Assembly: GCA_963989385.1 (NCBI GenBank)
Contig: OZ022510.1
Span: 1,138,865 to 1,202,864, forward strand
Length of the DNA: 64,000 nt
Origin: Ctena decussata
Lineage: Eukaryota; Mollusca; Bivalvia; Lucinida; Lucinidae
Direction of reading: 5' to 3'
Shown: one piece after another, positions 52,511 through 64,000 of the stretch
Position numbering within the stretch: position 1 is the stretch's first letter
Layout: every line of letters starts with the position of its first letter
Made by a program: the position numbers and the translations under genes
Notes under the pieces: generated by a model
What the model saw: only the letters and a program-made list of their open reading frames with translations
Told to the model about the DNA's origin: nothing
Databases searched by the model: none

Positions 52511-52752
52511 GAGCCGCAACACGACAAAACCAACAATGAGGTTGTGCGCCCAGCGTAGACTCAGATCAGCCTGGGCATCTGCCCAGTCTGATCATTGTCT
52601 TCGCTGTCCGCATTAAGGTTGCTTAGACACTTACATGTAGCTACCCTTTCAGCCTTTAGCAAAGAGTCTGTTCAGACTGGTCGGATGCCCGGGCTGATCT
52701 CAGTCGGCGCTGGGCGCACAACCACATTGTTGGTTTTCTCGTGTCGCGGCTC
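52511..52752. repeat. GAGCCGCG fold-back MITE, copy 8
   Basis: Left GAGCCGCAACACGAC, right GTGTCGCGGCTC, with ATAT on both sides. In the carboxylesterase intron. Confidence 0.9.
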
Positions 52753-53060
52753 ATATCTATTTATTAACTCCCTTTGCAAAATATTTCAAGTACTTCATTT
52801 GTTCATCAATACCATATTTATAAGGCTATAAGACGGGGTTGTCAGTCTCTAGAATGACATCAACTATCTAAATTAGTGTCTTATGAAATTCAGGTGTGAT
52901 ATTCTAAAAAATCCCAAAAATCTAGATCCGTCTTATAAGACGGATCTAGATTTTTCGGATCGTTTTTGGAAAGGAGAAAAAAAACTCAGACTTGTAACCG
53001 AAGAAATGTGGTAGATCTTTTTAAAAGTCAAAAAAAAAAAAAGAAGAAGAAAAAATGGTG

Positions 53061-53251
53061 ATCAGATAAATTCGGACAGCAGGTAAATTCGGACAGACAT
53101 TATTCTTTAATATGTCAGTTGTTTGGGATTAAAACAAAATAAACTGGGCAATCAGTGAAAATCCTGATGAGACGGCTCTTGATGAGCCGTTTCATCTAGA
53201 ATTTTACTGTTTGCAATTATGGTATGTCCGAATTTACCCGACTCGACCCTA
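53061..53251. repeat. TAAATTCGGACAG inverted-repeat element, copy 2
   Basis: Same outer words and GATGAGACGGCTC / GAGCCGTTTCATC centre as 50688-50915, with a shorter right arm. Confidence 0.7.
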
Positions 53252-53400
53252 TGTCACCTTACTAAGGAAGTTAATACATGTGTATTTGCAATTGCAGACA
53301 AACAAAATGACTTTTTGCAAATATTTACTCCCCTTATACTGTTAATAATAATAATGATAAAGGGAGGTAAATAAAGGAGCATTACTGATATAAAACTTAC

Positions 53401-54959
53401 CCAGTTTTTGCAAAATTACTCAGCACTGACATAAAATATTTTGAACTTTCTCTGTCTGACTCAGTTGGCTGAAAATTCTCATTTCCTTGTATGTATGTCA
53501 TTAAACCATCAGTTTCTTCAAAGAATGTGTACACAAGATCGTCCCCATGGTTAGCTCTTTTAGCCCAGGAGGGAGCTGGCAATGCCCGTGCTGATGGCAG
53601 AATGTCAAACAAATACATAAAAGTACGTTTTGTGTCTTTCGCTAACGAGCGGTGGCGGCCCACTGTTTCAATATGAGACAAAGAAAACATAATATCCGAA
53701 TAAAGTGCTACTAATTTGGTTCGGCGTTTTTCGGTGTTTTCCGGCTCGCTCCAGTCAGTATACTCGTGAATAATTAGATCCTTAACAATATCTGGTACTT
53801 CTTCTCCTAGTTCATACGGTAATATTAAAGGAATTAACTCCTCCTCAAAAAGTTTCCGGTTCGGTTCAAAATTCTCCGGATCTTCAATTCCGGCAATTGG
53901 ACTGACCACACTGAGGCCTTCTTCGGCATTTATCCCTGACATAAAATCAAGCGTAGCGAAAAAGTCACGACCTTCTTTTGACATATCAGAATCTGTTAGT
54001 AACAATTCTTTTGGTGGCTCTTTGACAAATTCACCATCAACTGTTGGTAGAAATGGTATTCTCATTTTTAGCAGACCGTTTTCAAAATCATTCAAAGTTG
54101 TATTTAGGATATCCGGTGACGTGTTCTTTAAACAATTTATCAATGCTTCGGAGTCAGTAAAGTCACAACCTACAAGTTTACCGAGTTGCTCAGCATCCGC
54201 CTTAGGGTTTTCGCAAGTTGCCCACATTACAGTAATGCTGCCACTTTGCGCTATAGCCCTTTGAAACAATCCCTTATTCCCCGCAAAGAGGCTTTGATAG
54301 ACCACGCTATCCGCACCCGCTGATTCACCAAATATTGTGATCCTATCTGGATCTCCTCCAAACGCCCCGATATTGTCATGAACCCATTTAAGGGCCAGAT
54401 GCTGGTCCCAAAGTCCATAGTTTCCTGGCGCATGCGCATCACCCGTGCTTAGAAATCCCCAAATTGACAACCTATAATTTATCGTGACAACAATAGCATC
54501 ACCATAGGCGGCCAGTGTGTCGGATATATAGGAGTCAGCTGAACCACAGAAGAAGCCACCTCCATGAATCCACACCATGACAGCTAAATTTCCTTGATTT
54601 ACAGCTGGAACATACACATTTAAGAAGAGACAGTCTTCTCCAGCTGGAATATCCTTCTTGTCCGACATGGGTAACATCATCATCTGCAGGCAAGCTTTTC
54701 CATGCTTCATTGCTTTAAATGGTGACGTAAAGGCTTTCTTTGGGACAGGTTTCTTGAATCTAAGATCATCAATAGGCGGTTCTGCATACGGTATTCCAAA
54801 GAATCTGTTGACTTTCATCTGAGTTCCATATACATTCACATCTTTGGTTGTTCCAATTATTTCTCCAACTTTTGTTTTCACGACTGGAGCCGATTCAGAT
54901 TCCTCACACTTAACAGTATTAGAAAGATACAGCAAAATTAAAGGTATAATCAACTTCAT
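53401..54959 (-). CDS. secreted type-B carboxylesterase, exon 1
   Basis: 519 codons plus two bases up to a GG/GTAAGT donor; with exon 2 the protein is about 582 residues, normal for the family. It has a signal peptide (MKLIIPLILLYLSNTVKC), the FFGIPYAEPP entry motif, the EDCLFLNVYVP block and the oxyanion-hole HGGGFFCGS. The nucleophile GESAG (Ser213), the acid Glu347 in NAEEG and the base His471 in HGDDL complete the triad. Cys90/Cys110 form the first conserved pair. Such enzymes hydrolyse ester substrates (xenobiotics, lipids, pheromone-like esters). No aromatic-gorge features specific to acetylcholinesterase are evident, so I keep to a general carboxylesterase. Confidence 0.95.
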
Positions 54960-55016
54960 TTTCAGCCGTAGTTCTTAGTGTTACTTAAAAGTGTATTTGA
55001 ACTCAGTTCTTAGTGG

Positions 55017-55023
55017 TATATAT
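55017..55023 (-). promoter_or_regulatory. TATA box of the carboxylesterase gene
   Basis: ATATATA on the minus strand, about 58 bp before the ATG. Two copies of CACTAAGAACT follow between it and the ATG. Spacing fits a leader of about 30 nt. Confidence 0.5.
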
Positions 55024-55222
55024 TAAGTTTATATGATCTTAAAGTTCAGATTATTTTATGACCTGTGCAACATAGAAGTTGCTCAATGCCTTCTGCTTGA
55101 TAATTCATACTCGACATTGTTGAACTTAAATGTCAATATAAACTTTGACTTTACAGTTCACAGTTATAAGGAGCCGTTTTGCAATTTATTCTCTCGTATG
55201 ATAGTCATAGTCTTAATGATAT

Positions 55223-55458
55223 GAGCCGCGACACGAGAAAACCAACAATGTGGTTGTGCGCCCAGCGAAGACTCAGATCAGCCTGGGCATCCGCCCAGTC
55301 TGATCAGAGTCTTCGCTGTCCGCATGGAGGTAGCTTAGATCCTTAGCTAGCCTTTGAGACTTTAACGAAGGGTCTGATCAAACTGGGCAGATGCCCAGGC
55401 TGATCTGAGTCTACCCTGGGCGCACAACCACATTGGTGGTTTTCTCGTGTCGCGGCTC
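55223..55458. repeat. GAGCCGCG fold-back MITE, copy 9
   Basis: One of the best-preserved copies, flanked by ATAT on both sides, 260 bp upstream of the carboxylesterase ATG. Confidence 0.92.
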
Positions 55459-55559
55459 ATATGATGATAGATAGTAATGGCACGTATCAGGGTTGGTTGC
55501 TTGGCTGGTTGGTTTGTTCGGGTTAAACTGCACTTTGAGACATTATTTCAGTCAATATC

Positions 55560-55825
55560 GGGCCGTCAGAAAGAACGAAATGCTATTTAGAGGGAACGAA
55601 AAAGTAAAACTTGGGAATGGAATATTGTTTTGCGGGAAAGAAAAGGTATTTGCATAGAAACGAAATATTATATTAAGGGAACGAAAAAGTAATGCGTGGT
55701 AACGAAATATGACACTGAAGGAACGAAACAGTAATGCGTGGGAACGAAATGTTATTTTGAGGGAACGAAATTTTGAGTGAACGAAAAAGTAATACGTGGG
55801 AACGCAATGCATTTCGTGGGGACGT
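55560..55825. repeat. degenerate minisatellite (GGGAACGAAA units)
   Basis: GGGAACGAAAAAGTAA, GGGAACGAAATATTAT and similar units of about 20 and 40 bp recur about ten times. Confidence 0.8.
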
Positions 55826-56063
55826 AATCAGTATATTTATTGCCATGTCCCCTCCCGGACACCGTAAGTTTGAACTGCAGTCATAACCTTTATTATTACG
55901 ACCTTTTCAAGATCAGGAAGAAAAGTATAACTGGCTCATTGAGAAGGAAGAAGAAATGATTTGCCAGGACAACAGGAAATATACTTAATCTAGCTTGTTA
56001 ATCGTTTCCAGTCCAATGGACTCTGAAATAAAATTGGCGTCCTCAGGACAAAACCACCAGACC

Positions 56064-56131
56064 CCCCCCTCCACACACACACACACACAAACCACCAGAC
56101 CCCCCCCCCTCCACACACACACACACACAAC
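56064..56131. repeat. duplicated C-run plus (CA)n microsatellite
   Basis: ACCACCAGACCCCCCC, TCC and then (AC)n occur twice in tandem. Confidence 0.85.
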
Positions 56132-56340
56132 TTTTTATATCCATGTTTTTAACAATAAATTATCCTTTACTGTGTATCAGTTTTAACTGCACGAAAAAAA
56201 AAATAATAAAAAAATAAAAACAAACAGTTTGAACAAAAAGGCAAAGGCAGAAGTAATAACATAAAAGACCTCAGTGTTTCTTATTGAATTCTCACAGTAT
56301 GTCGCCATTTACTGTAAATTTACTTTTATGCATTCTTTCC

Positions 56341-56620
56341 GGGCCGCGTAGTGCAGTCGGTAGCGCGCCAGAGTCAAGAGCCAGAGGTCCCGGGCTCGAT
56401 ACCAAGTCCGGCCACTTACTTTCGAGGAGATTGATTCTTCCCCTTCCGCTGATTTAAGAAAGACAGTTGTCAGTTACTGGCGAAAATATGTGCACTTAGC
56501 ACTGGTTAACCGCTTCTGAGGTCTAAGTCTGCCCAGGAGTAGTGTGGTTAGGTTAAATGACCGTACCAACATGACTATAGCTGCTTGACGTGGACGTAAA
56601 GCAACAACTTAACTACAAAT
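56341..56620 (+). repeat. tRNA-derived SINE
   Basis: Head GGGCCGCGTAGTGCAGTCGG with CCCGGGCTCGATACC as B-box-like sequence, a conserved-looking body and an end GACGTAAAGCAACAACTTAA. A different family from 17121. Confidence 0.6.
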
Positions 56621-56908
56621 CTGGCGCAAAAGGGTTAAAGAAAAAGGAAAACATTATCTTTTTTTAAGAATTTTATTTCCTTTAACTGTGAGGCGACTTC
56701 ATTCTTTATGGGTTGTGTCTGACCATTCATTAAATTCAGTGGGTGTAATTCTGTGACTTGTGACAAAAACCCCGGTACGCCCCGCCCCTTTCCCCAATCT
56801 ACATCTTGTCCCTTTCCCCAGCCCCAACGCCCTCCGCCCTATTCCCCCCACATTATGTATATCATGGACTCAGTTCTTGAAAGACCATATACATGATATA
56901 ATAAATTT

Positions 56909-57143
56909 GAGCCGCGACACGAGAAAACCAACAATGTGGTTGTGCGCCCAGCGAAGACTCAGATCAGCCTGGGCATCCGCTCTGTCTGATCAGAGTCCTC
57001 GCTAAGGTCTTATAGGTAGCCTAGGATCTAAGCTACCACCATGCGGACAGCAAAGCCTCTGATCAGACAGGGCGGATGCCCAGGCTGATCTGAGTCTGCG
57101 CTGCACACACAGCCACTTTGTTGGTTTTCTCATGTCGCGGTTC
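56909..57143. repeat. GAGCCGCG fold-back MITE, copy 10
   Basis: Left GAGCCGCGACACGAG, right CATGTCGCGGTTC. Confidence 0.88.
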
Positions 57144-57534
57144 ACATGTATATCGAAAATATAACCTGGTTTTTCAAGTTATCAAAAATACAGGAACGGC
57201 ATCCCATGATACGGTAGTTCATACTCTTTGCAGTAAAGTTGATTATTCTCATCCTAAAAATTGGGACACGACAAGAAAGTACCAAAATTGTCCTTAACAA
57301 TCGAACAGTTTGGTTTTACAATGCAGTAATGAGTCCGAAATATAGAGATGGAATGGCAAACAGTGTTGACCATGATCAGACTGCTCCCTAAAGCAGTCTG
57401 ATCTGGGTCTGCACTGCTAGCTCAACCCAATCTGTCCGAATACTAAGGAGTTTCACGGTGTACTGTATTTAAGCCAGTAAGCACACAGTTGTATTTGTAC
57501 TCTGTACAATGTAAATACCCCGAAATGGTCAGAT

Positions 57535-57775
57535 GAGCTGCGACACGAGAAAACCAACAAAGTGGTTGTGCGCCCAGCGAAGACACAGATCAGCCTGGGC
57601 ATCCGCCCAGTCTGACCAGAGTCTTCGCTATCCGCATGGAGCTAGGTCAGACACTTAGCTACCTTTTAGTTTAAGCGCTAAGCGAAGGATCTTATCGGAC
57701 TGGGAAGGTGGCCATGCTGATCTGAACCTGCGCTGAGCGCATAACCACTTTGTTGGTTTTCTCGGGTCGCGGCTC
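57535..57775. repeat. GAGCCGCG fold-back MITE, copy 11
   Basis: Left GAGCTGCGACACGAG, right CTCGGGTCGCGGCTC. Confidence 0.88.
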
Positions 57776-58145
57776 ATATGTAAATTGTAAATATCTAGAT
57801 AAAACGAAAATGGTCCTGACCGGACTTGCAAAAATGTCAAAAGAAGCAGTTTGATCAGGAGCTGCAGTGTTTGTCATCTATCAGGACATTACGGTAAAGG
57901 TTTTCCACAGCCTAGTTGCCGTCAGGGCAGTCGGTGTTAGAGAACCGCTGTATTTTGGGCGAAAGCATATGAAAAGCGGAGCCCATCTATCCTCTTTCTC
58001 TGCCTTATCCTGCCCTGATTTGAAAAATATACCCATTTACTGCTGGGTTAACAAAGTTCTTCAGCTGACTCAAGTCAAGATTCGAACCTACGACTTTCTG
58101 CAACATAACCGAGTCGCTCTCAATATATGGCGCCTCTCAATATAT

Positions 58146-58381
58146 GAGCCACGACACGACAAAACCAACAATGTGTTTGTGTCCCCAGCGCAAGCTCAGG
58201 TCAGCCTAGGCATCCACCCAGTTTCACCAGACTCTTCGTTTAGTGCTCAAAGGGTAGCTAAGGGTCTAAGCTACCTCCATGCGGACAGCGAAGGCTCTGA
58301 TCAGACTGGGCGAATGCCCAGGCTGATCTGAGTCTTCGCTGGGCGCACAACCACATTGTTGGTTTTGTTGTGTTGCGGCTC
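58146..58381. repeat. GAGCCGCG fold-back MITE, copy 12
   Basis: Left GAGCCACGACACGAC, right TTGTGTTGCGGCTC. Confidence 0.88.
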
Positions 58382-58604
58382 AATTGTTACGAGAGGTTAT
58401 TTTAGTACTATGGATTAAAAAAAAAGATAAATAAAAAAGAATGTTTTCTGGTTAATCGACAACTTCGTATCCTGGATAACATATCCGCTGTGAATTATTC
58501 GTCATCGTGAATTTATTTTCACGATCTGGCCTCCAACATCATTTGTTAATCAGTGATACTCCACGAGTAGGGAAAAATGGGAAAAACATTATTATTTTAA
58601 GAAT

Positions 58605-58750
58605 TGAAATTTAATTTTTCAGCGGCCATCGTGTGACGAAGCCAGTGGGCGGAGCTAAAATTCCGTGAAGCGCGAAGCGCTTTTTGTAGAATTTTAGCGA
58701 CGACCACTGGCTTCTTCACAAGATGAACGCTGAAAAAAATCAAATTTTTA
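58605..58750. repeat. palindromic element with CGCGAAGCGC tip
   Basis: GAAATTTAATTTTTCAGCG, GTGACGAAGCCAGTGG and GCTAAAATTC are mirrored around GCGCGAAGCGC. Member of the hairpin class with GC-rich tips. Confidence 0.75.
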
Positions 58751-59279
58751 TTCTTATATTTACACTTTATTTGTGAACCTCCCTGTGCCGTTTTCGGGGT
58801 AATTTCGTGTAGAATAGGCAAAATATGGGTCGAAGAAAAGTTAATAACGACGTGTTCGGCCGTAACGTTGAACAGCCGTCGCCCTGACGTGGCGTCAATC
58901 GAACGTTACAAGAACCAATCAAGACGTTTGTTTACATAAGACGTTACATGATCAATTGTCCTTCATCTGTGTATGAAGCTAGTTGCTCTAAAGGGTTCGC
59001 CTATGGGAAGTCAGTGGCAAGTGTAAATATTGTAAAATGACGCTAACATTTTCTCCACTCAGCCTATTGTAGAGGAAGCAGCAACGTGTGAAAATTCGTG
59101 TTATCACATGACGTCGCTGTTATTCAGTGGATAACGTTGTGTCAGAAAAATCGTATGACCACACGTGTACTAACACTTTGGCGCGTATACGTAACGTCAT
59201 TGACAACGTCAATGTCAACAATGCGTTTTCTTATTGAAATAATATTCAGTTTGAATGCGTTAAAATCCCATTTTAAAGA

Positions 59280-59400
59280 GTCATATGATAAACAGAATCT
59301 TACACTCGTGGTCCTTTCATATGAAATTTATGAAACTCGTCGACGGCTCGTTTCATAAAATTCATATGAAATGACCTAGCGTGTAAAATCCTCCATATAA
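59280..59400. repeat. palindromic element with CGTCGACGGCTCG tip
   Basis: TTTCATATGAAATTTATGAAAC is mirrored around CTCGTCGACGGCTCG. The outer GTCATATGATAAACAGAATC and GTAAAATCCTCCATAT match the element at 19725-19875. Confidence 0.72.
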
Positions 59401-59532
59401 ATCACGTCGCGGCGAGCAAATTTTTCGCCTTGATGACATCAGATGGACATGTAAACATTTGCTTCTGTGGACGTTCGCCTCGAAAAACAGTCCTTGTTGG
59501 AATCAATAGTTTACTTCTCGACAAACTTAATT

Positions 59533-59768
59533 GAGCCGCGACACGAGAAAACCAACAATGTGGTCGTGCACTCAGCGCAGACTCAGATCAGCTTGGGCAG
59601 CTGCCAGATCTGATTAGACTCTTGGCTAACATCTTAAAGGGTAGCTAAAGGTCTAAGCTACCTTCGTGCGGACAGCGTAGACTCTGATCAGACTGGGCGG
59701 ATGCCCAGGCTGATCTGAGTCTGCGCTGAGCGCACAACCACATCGTTGGTTTTCTCGTGTCGCGGCTC
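59533..59768. repeat. GAGCCGCG fold-back MITE, copy 13
   Basis: Both ends perfect (GAGCCGCGACACGAG and its mirror); internal blocks well conserved. Confidence 0.92.
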
Positions 59769-60407
59769 AAATTTATGTGATGTCGGGAAGATGCAGATAT
59801 AAATACACGCTGGCTTCCCGTCGTAAATGAATATTTCGCAATCTACCCTCCAACATCATGGCTTAATCAGCGATATAAGTCACCGGTAAGGAAGAAATTT
59901 TCTCGCACGCCAAATAAGGATATCCACGAGTTTCACCCTGTACCGACAATTTTTATTTCACCCAAGGCATGTTATCTCACCCAGAGTCGGATACAAACCA
60001 CGTCAATTAAATACATTGGTTGCATAGGAGCTCACGTGCAGTGTACCTGCGTCGTCAAGTGATGTTGGTTGATGACGTCGAGAAGACGGGAAATTATGGC
60101 AGTAAATGCCATATCTGGCGAGACAATAAAGAGCCGAACGTCAGTCGGCCATAGCGTCGGTTTCCTTCAAGATATAGTAAAAACCTTTTAAACACTACAA
60201 CTATGCACGTTTTAACTAACCAATAACCAAAAGATGTGCAAAAAATGCCACGTGATCCCTCACGGGTGGAAGTATCCATTTTGGGGGACTTTCCGTCACG
60301 AGGGATCAGTGTTCGGCAAAACTCGGGAAGCCACGTAGTGCCGAACAGTGACCTTCGTGACATTTTTTTTCTGTCCGCACCGCCACCCCTGATTAACTAT
60401 GTATATA

Positions 60408-60548
60408 CAAGGGCTGTTACGAAACGAAAAAGAATCAAAGTTCCCAAACGACCTGGTCATCGTGGATAAACAAATTTGTTTAGCTACGATGACCTGGTCG
60501 TTTTGTAACAATGACTCTTTTTTTTCGTTTCATAACAGCTCTTTTTCA
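60408..60548. repeat. fold-back element GGGCTGTTACGAAACGAAAA
   Basis: GGCTGTTACGAAACGAAAAAG and AACGACCTGGTCATCGTGG at the left are mirrored by CTACGATGACCTGGTCGTTT and TTTTTCGTTTCATAACAGC at the right. Confidence 0.75.
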
Positions 60549-60754
60549 TTTCGTAACATCCTTAAACATAGTTAACCAGGTGTGACCACATAGCCATGTA
60601 AATTACTTAAATAAATCAGCGATCTGTATAACAAAACAGGTAAGGATACATGCAGTACCATGTATACTGCAACAATTTATTCTAAAGCTTGTACAAAATT
60701 AACGCAAAAAGCATAATGAACTATAATGCACTTCATCAAATATTTGACAAATAA

Positions 60755-60925
60755 TGATGATCATGATTATACTATAGCAATAATAATGATAATAATACTG
60801 ATAATAATAATCATGATAATAATAATCATACTAATAATAACGATAATAATAATAATAATAATAATATAATAAAAGTGATACTAATAATTATAGTAAAAAT
60901 AATAATAATAATAATAAGATCAATA
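60755..60925. repeat. (TAA)n/(ATA)n microsatellite
   Basis: Imperfect AATAATAATA run with GAT interruptions. Confidence 0.9.
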
Positions 60926-61139
60926 ATATTTCAATCATAAACAAACATGACAAACATGGGTCTTGTTGCATGTGAAATGACAGTGCTTAGATCGGCCAGT
61001 GCATCCCGTAGATGCGACAGGCTGAATTCGGTTTTTCTTGTATATACACAGATTGATCTTTCATATGGCGTTAGGCAGTACTTCAGGTCATGTCCGCTGG
61101 TAATATTCGCATTGGGCTGTGTGGACGCGCAGGCGTACT

Positions 61140-62580
61140 AGGTTAGTTTGCTATACTACTTATAATCCCAAAAATTTATTTATCTGGAGCTCTGGGTCAT
61201 TCATTCTACATCTACAACAGTAAGTTGCTACAATTTGGGTCATACTACGTGTGGTATGTTTCTTAATATAAGGGAAAAAAGAAAGAAAAGAAAAGTCAGT
61301 TATTTACCTTTGTAGGTAGAATACTAGTTTTGGGTCGGAAGAATTTATATATATATCCAGTTCACAATACATGCGACCATTTTGAATGACTTCCCAAGGT
61401 ATTAGATTTATACAAAGCATGAAGCTCGTGCAAATCAACACGCTATGAATGAACGTATACTATGTAGTGTAAACTGGTGTGTGAGATTTTTCCCTGACAA
61501 TGAGGTGTATTTATTTTCTATTATTGCATACATATCGGTGTTAATATGAATAGTCTTAAATGTCATAATTTAGCAAAGGTGCCGCGAATGTTGATTCAAC
61601 GTTGATGCAATGGTTTTGCAGCTACGTTGACACAATGTTGTCCGGGACATTTGTTATGCATTTAAGACTGGGAACCAGCCAGTTATACCTATATTAGCAG
61701 TACTTCGCATTACATTATGCTTTAGTTACAATATCTATAACATCTGTTGGTAATTTAGGCTAAGTTGACCCAGCGGGTACTGTGTTTTACTGTAGCGTTG
61801 TGTCAACGTTTATTCAACGTCATGGCGTTGAAGCAACGTTGATACGACGTTGTTTTGCCCGCTGGGCGAGCTTGTCGTTTTGAGATAATCACCTTCTCCG
61901 CCAAAATGTTCTTTTCTTGCTGAAATTCTGATTATTTGGCATAGCATTGTGGGTATATGAATTAGTTAGCATTATATTAGTTGTATTGCTTGTCCATTGC
62001 ACTGTCTGTCATAAATTGTTGTACATATGTTGTATCCTCATGGGCCTATGGCCTACTGGATTTTGAAATAAAGTTCTTCCATAAAAAAAATAAATTTAAT
62101 GATTCTTTAATAAAGATTAAATTATACCTCTTTACATGTATCAGATCTAGTTCTTATTCATTTGTTTTAAAACATATTCATTTAACAAATTTTATCTAAA
62201 ATCCTAACAGATCAAAGAAAAGCACATAGACATCTGTTTATTATATACTCGTTGTTCATACTGCCAGGAATCCATGACATTAACACAATACAGAACACAA
62301 ATTTCCAGACGTCGGCAAACAACAAATAAACAACTAAAAAACTCTGAACATCAAAAAAGCAGTCTGATCTTCCAACGAAACATCAACCACTACATAATTA
62401 TACTGCGTTTACACCCACAACCTTTCAGAGCCAATTTAGATATTTTCGGTAAAGCATATAACCCGTCGGCGTACAACGTTGAAGCAAAGTCGTACCAACG
62501 TCGATGCATCGACGTCGATACGGCTTTCTTTCAATGTTATATGCCTGTTTGGTAAATCAGTAACCCATAGTCAACTTTTC
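61140..62580. other. intergenic stretch with CAACGTTGA-type repeat words
   Basis: No gene seen. At 61570-61870 and 62455-62520 words such as TTGATTCAACGTTGATGCAA and GTTGAAGCAACGTTGATACG recur in both orientations, probably a dispersed repeat that I cannot delimit. Confidence 0.4.
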
Positions 62581-62589
62581 TGATTATGC

Positions 62590-63570
62590 ATAAGTTAACA
62601 AATTAATCTTGATAATACTCCAAAATTGTAAGCTCCCTCATACAGGTAGACTGTCGTTTCTGAATACACATCAGATCTCTTTTCATAAAAAGCGTAATTT
62701 TACCACTATCACAATCTTTGTATTTCACATTCAGCGTCATTTGGGAAACCTCGCAGGATTCTGGTAGCCTCAGTGTGAAATTATTAATCGGCAAAACTTT
62801 CCTGATGGTTAATAACATGACCGTCTTCACCTAACGTATAAAAAACTGACCAATCAGATTCACTTCTGGTTGTCGGCCTTTACGTGCTTCGATGAGTAGC
62901 TGGAAACCAGCTAGAGCTAAAGTAATCTGATCGGAGGCACGGTAGCTTTAGCACGGTCTCGAGACATTGCTTCAATCCGTACTGCTGGAGTTTATTTGCA
63001 AATGAACTTTCTAAAGGAGAAGCTGTATTTCGAGGTGAAGATGGTCACATTGTGGCTTCAGAAGATTATTGGCCAACCTTTTGATTGGAATAAGGAAAAA
63101 CTAAGAGGTCTGCCAATTGACAATTCCATACTGGAGCTACCGGAACTTATCGGCAAATCTCGCATGGTTCCCCGCTTGTCCATGGTAGCGGACTAATACG
63201 ACCTCGTATCATTCCGTAATTCTGAGTAAACGGAACAAAGCAAGGTTTTCCGATTAATGACACTGGCATAAATTGTTCTCCTTTATCACGTGTGCTGACG
63301 TCGTTTCACGTGCATCATTATCCCGTTTTCTGCACGCATGACCAATCCAAGACGATGGCGTACGACGTGGCCTGGCACTAACTCGAATGTAAACCTGAAA
63401 TGTCAATGCCAAGTGTCTATAAAATTTTGTATTTAACAATACTTTCTTGATTAATGCAGTCAATATTACAAAATAATAGTTGTCTGGCCACACGGTAGAA
63501 TAAATGTTATCTTTCGTGTTCACTATTTATTCTAAATGGAAAACAAGAGACAAACCGCCGCTTCATTAAA
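62590..63570. other. stretch with short open frames only
   Basis: A 75-codon minus frame (62603-62830) and a 66-codon plus frame (62996-63196) are open but show no family resemblance, signal peptide or clear splice sites. They may be exons of unseen genes or chance. Confidence 0.3.
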
Positions 63571-63577
63571 TGAAAAT

Positions 63578-63591
63578 TGTGACACACGCAC

Positions 63592-63623
<32 letters not shown>

Positions 63624-63625
63624 TT
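63578..63625. repeat. (AC)n microsatellite
   Basis: ACAC run of about 24 units with early GCAC interruptions. The remaining 63640-64000 shows an AT run (63765-63790) and no gene. Confidence 0.95.
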
Positions 63626-64000
63626 GAGTTCTCGTATTTAAATGGAAGACTATTCGATTTTCCTTCTCAAACACACATGAGAAATCCAGCTAATGTATTG
63701 TGTACTTTTTGCGAAAACAAACTTGAAGCAAAAGACTAACTATGATACTGTGAAGAATCATAATTATATATATCATATATATATAATATAATCTTACTTT
63801 CTGAGTAGCTTGGCTAGCACCACTTTTTCTTCATTCATAGCAAAATGTTGACCTATACAATTCCTGAAAGAAATTACCTGAGAGAATATACCAAAGAAGA
63901 CACAAAATACCATGAGAATCTATTAGAGAATTACTTTGGCCTGTTTAGTTATTTCTGAGTGTCTCATAGCCACAACAAACATCAACATGGTGTCAGAAGT

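Overview
This is a 64 kb window of animal nuclear DNA, most likely from a bivalve mollusc. I infer this from the intron/exon genes, a B-box (TRIM-like) receptor-type gene, mosaic astacin/CUB/FN3 genes, dense fold-back MITEs and tRNA-derived SINEs. The species is not determined. Nothing looks prokaryotic: there are no operons outside one mobile element, no rRNA and no CRISPR.

Host genes. (1) Positions 1-1625, minus strand: a B-box zinc-finger protein whose 3' part runs off the window. (2) Positions about 32679 down to 8410, minus strand: a secreted astacin zinc metalloprotease. I could trace a signal-peptide exon, four exons of the catalytic domain with an HExxHxxGFxH site, a Thr-rich linker, FN3, CUB, FN3 and a terminal CUB. 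From the end of the catalytic domain onward every module joint is phase 1; the pro-region is unresolved. (3) Positions 54959 to 51319, minus strand: an intact two-exon type-B carboxylesterase with a full Ser/Glu/His triad and a TATA box.

The centre (37369-50445) holds a 13,077 bp Polinton/Maverick with a perfect 6 bp target-site duplication (CTCGGC). It encodes an adenain-type protease, major and minor capsid proteins, a packaging ATPase, a DDE integrase with chromodomain, several Polinton-type small proteins and only the C-terminal end of protein-primed DNA polymerase B. Its architecture is unusual. The same end of the element (about 3.77 kb: capsid, protease and terminus) is present on both sides in mirror image around 5.5 kb of unique sequence, and the opposite end, including the 5' part of the polymerase gene, is missing. 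It resembles the symmetric defective genomes known from protein-primed linear DNA viruses. Each arm carries a different broken gene, so one open copy of every duplicated gene survives.

The rest is intronic and intergenic DNA rich in non-autonomous elements. There are 13 copies of a roughly 240 bp GAGCCGCG fold-back MITE, a second fold-back family (one copy split by a mariner-like insertion), two 0.67 kb and one 2.28 kb elements with CACAGT termini and 5 bp target-site duplications (a Transib/RAG-like signature), palindromes with GC-rich tips, tRNA-derived SINEs, decayed non-LTR reverse transcriptase, a 40 bp minisatellite of about 20 units and several microsatellites.
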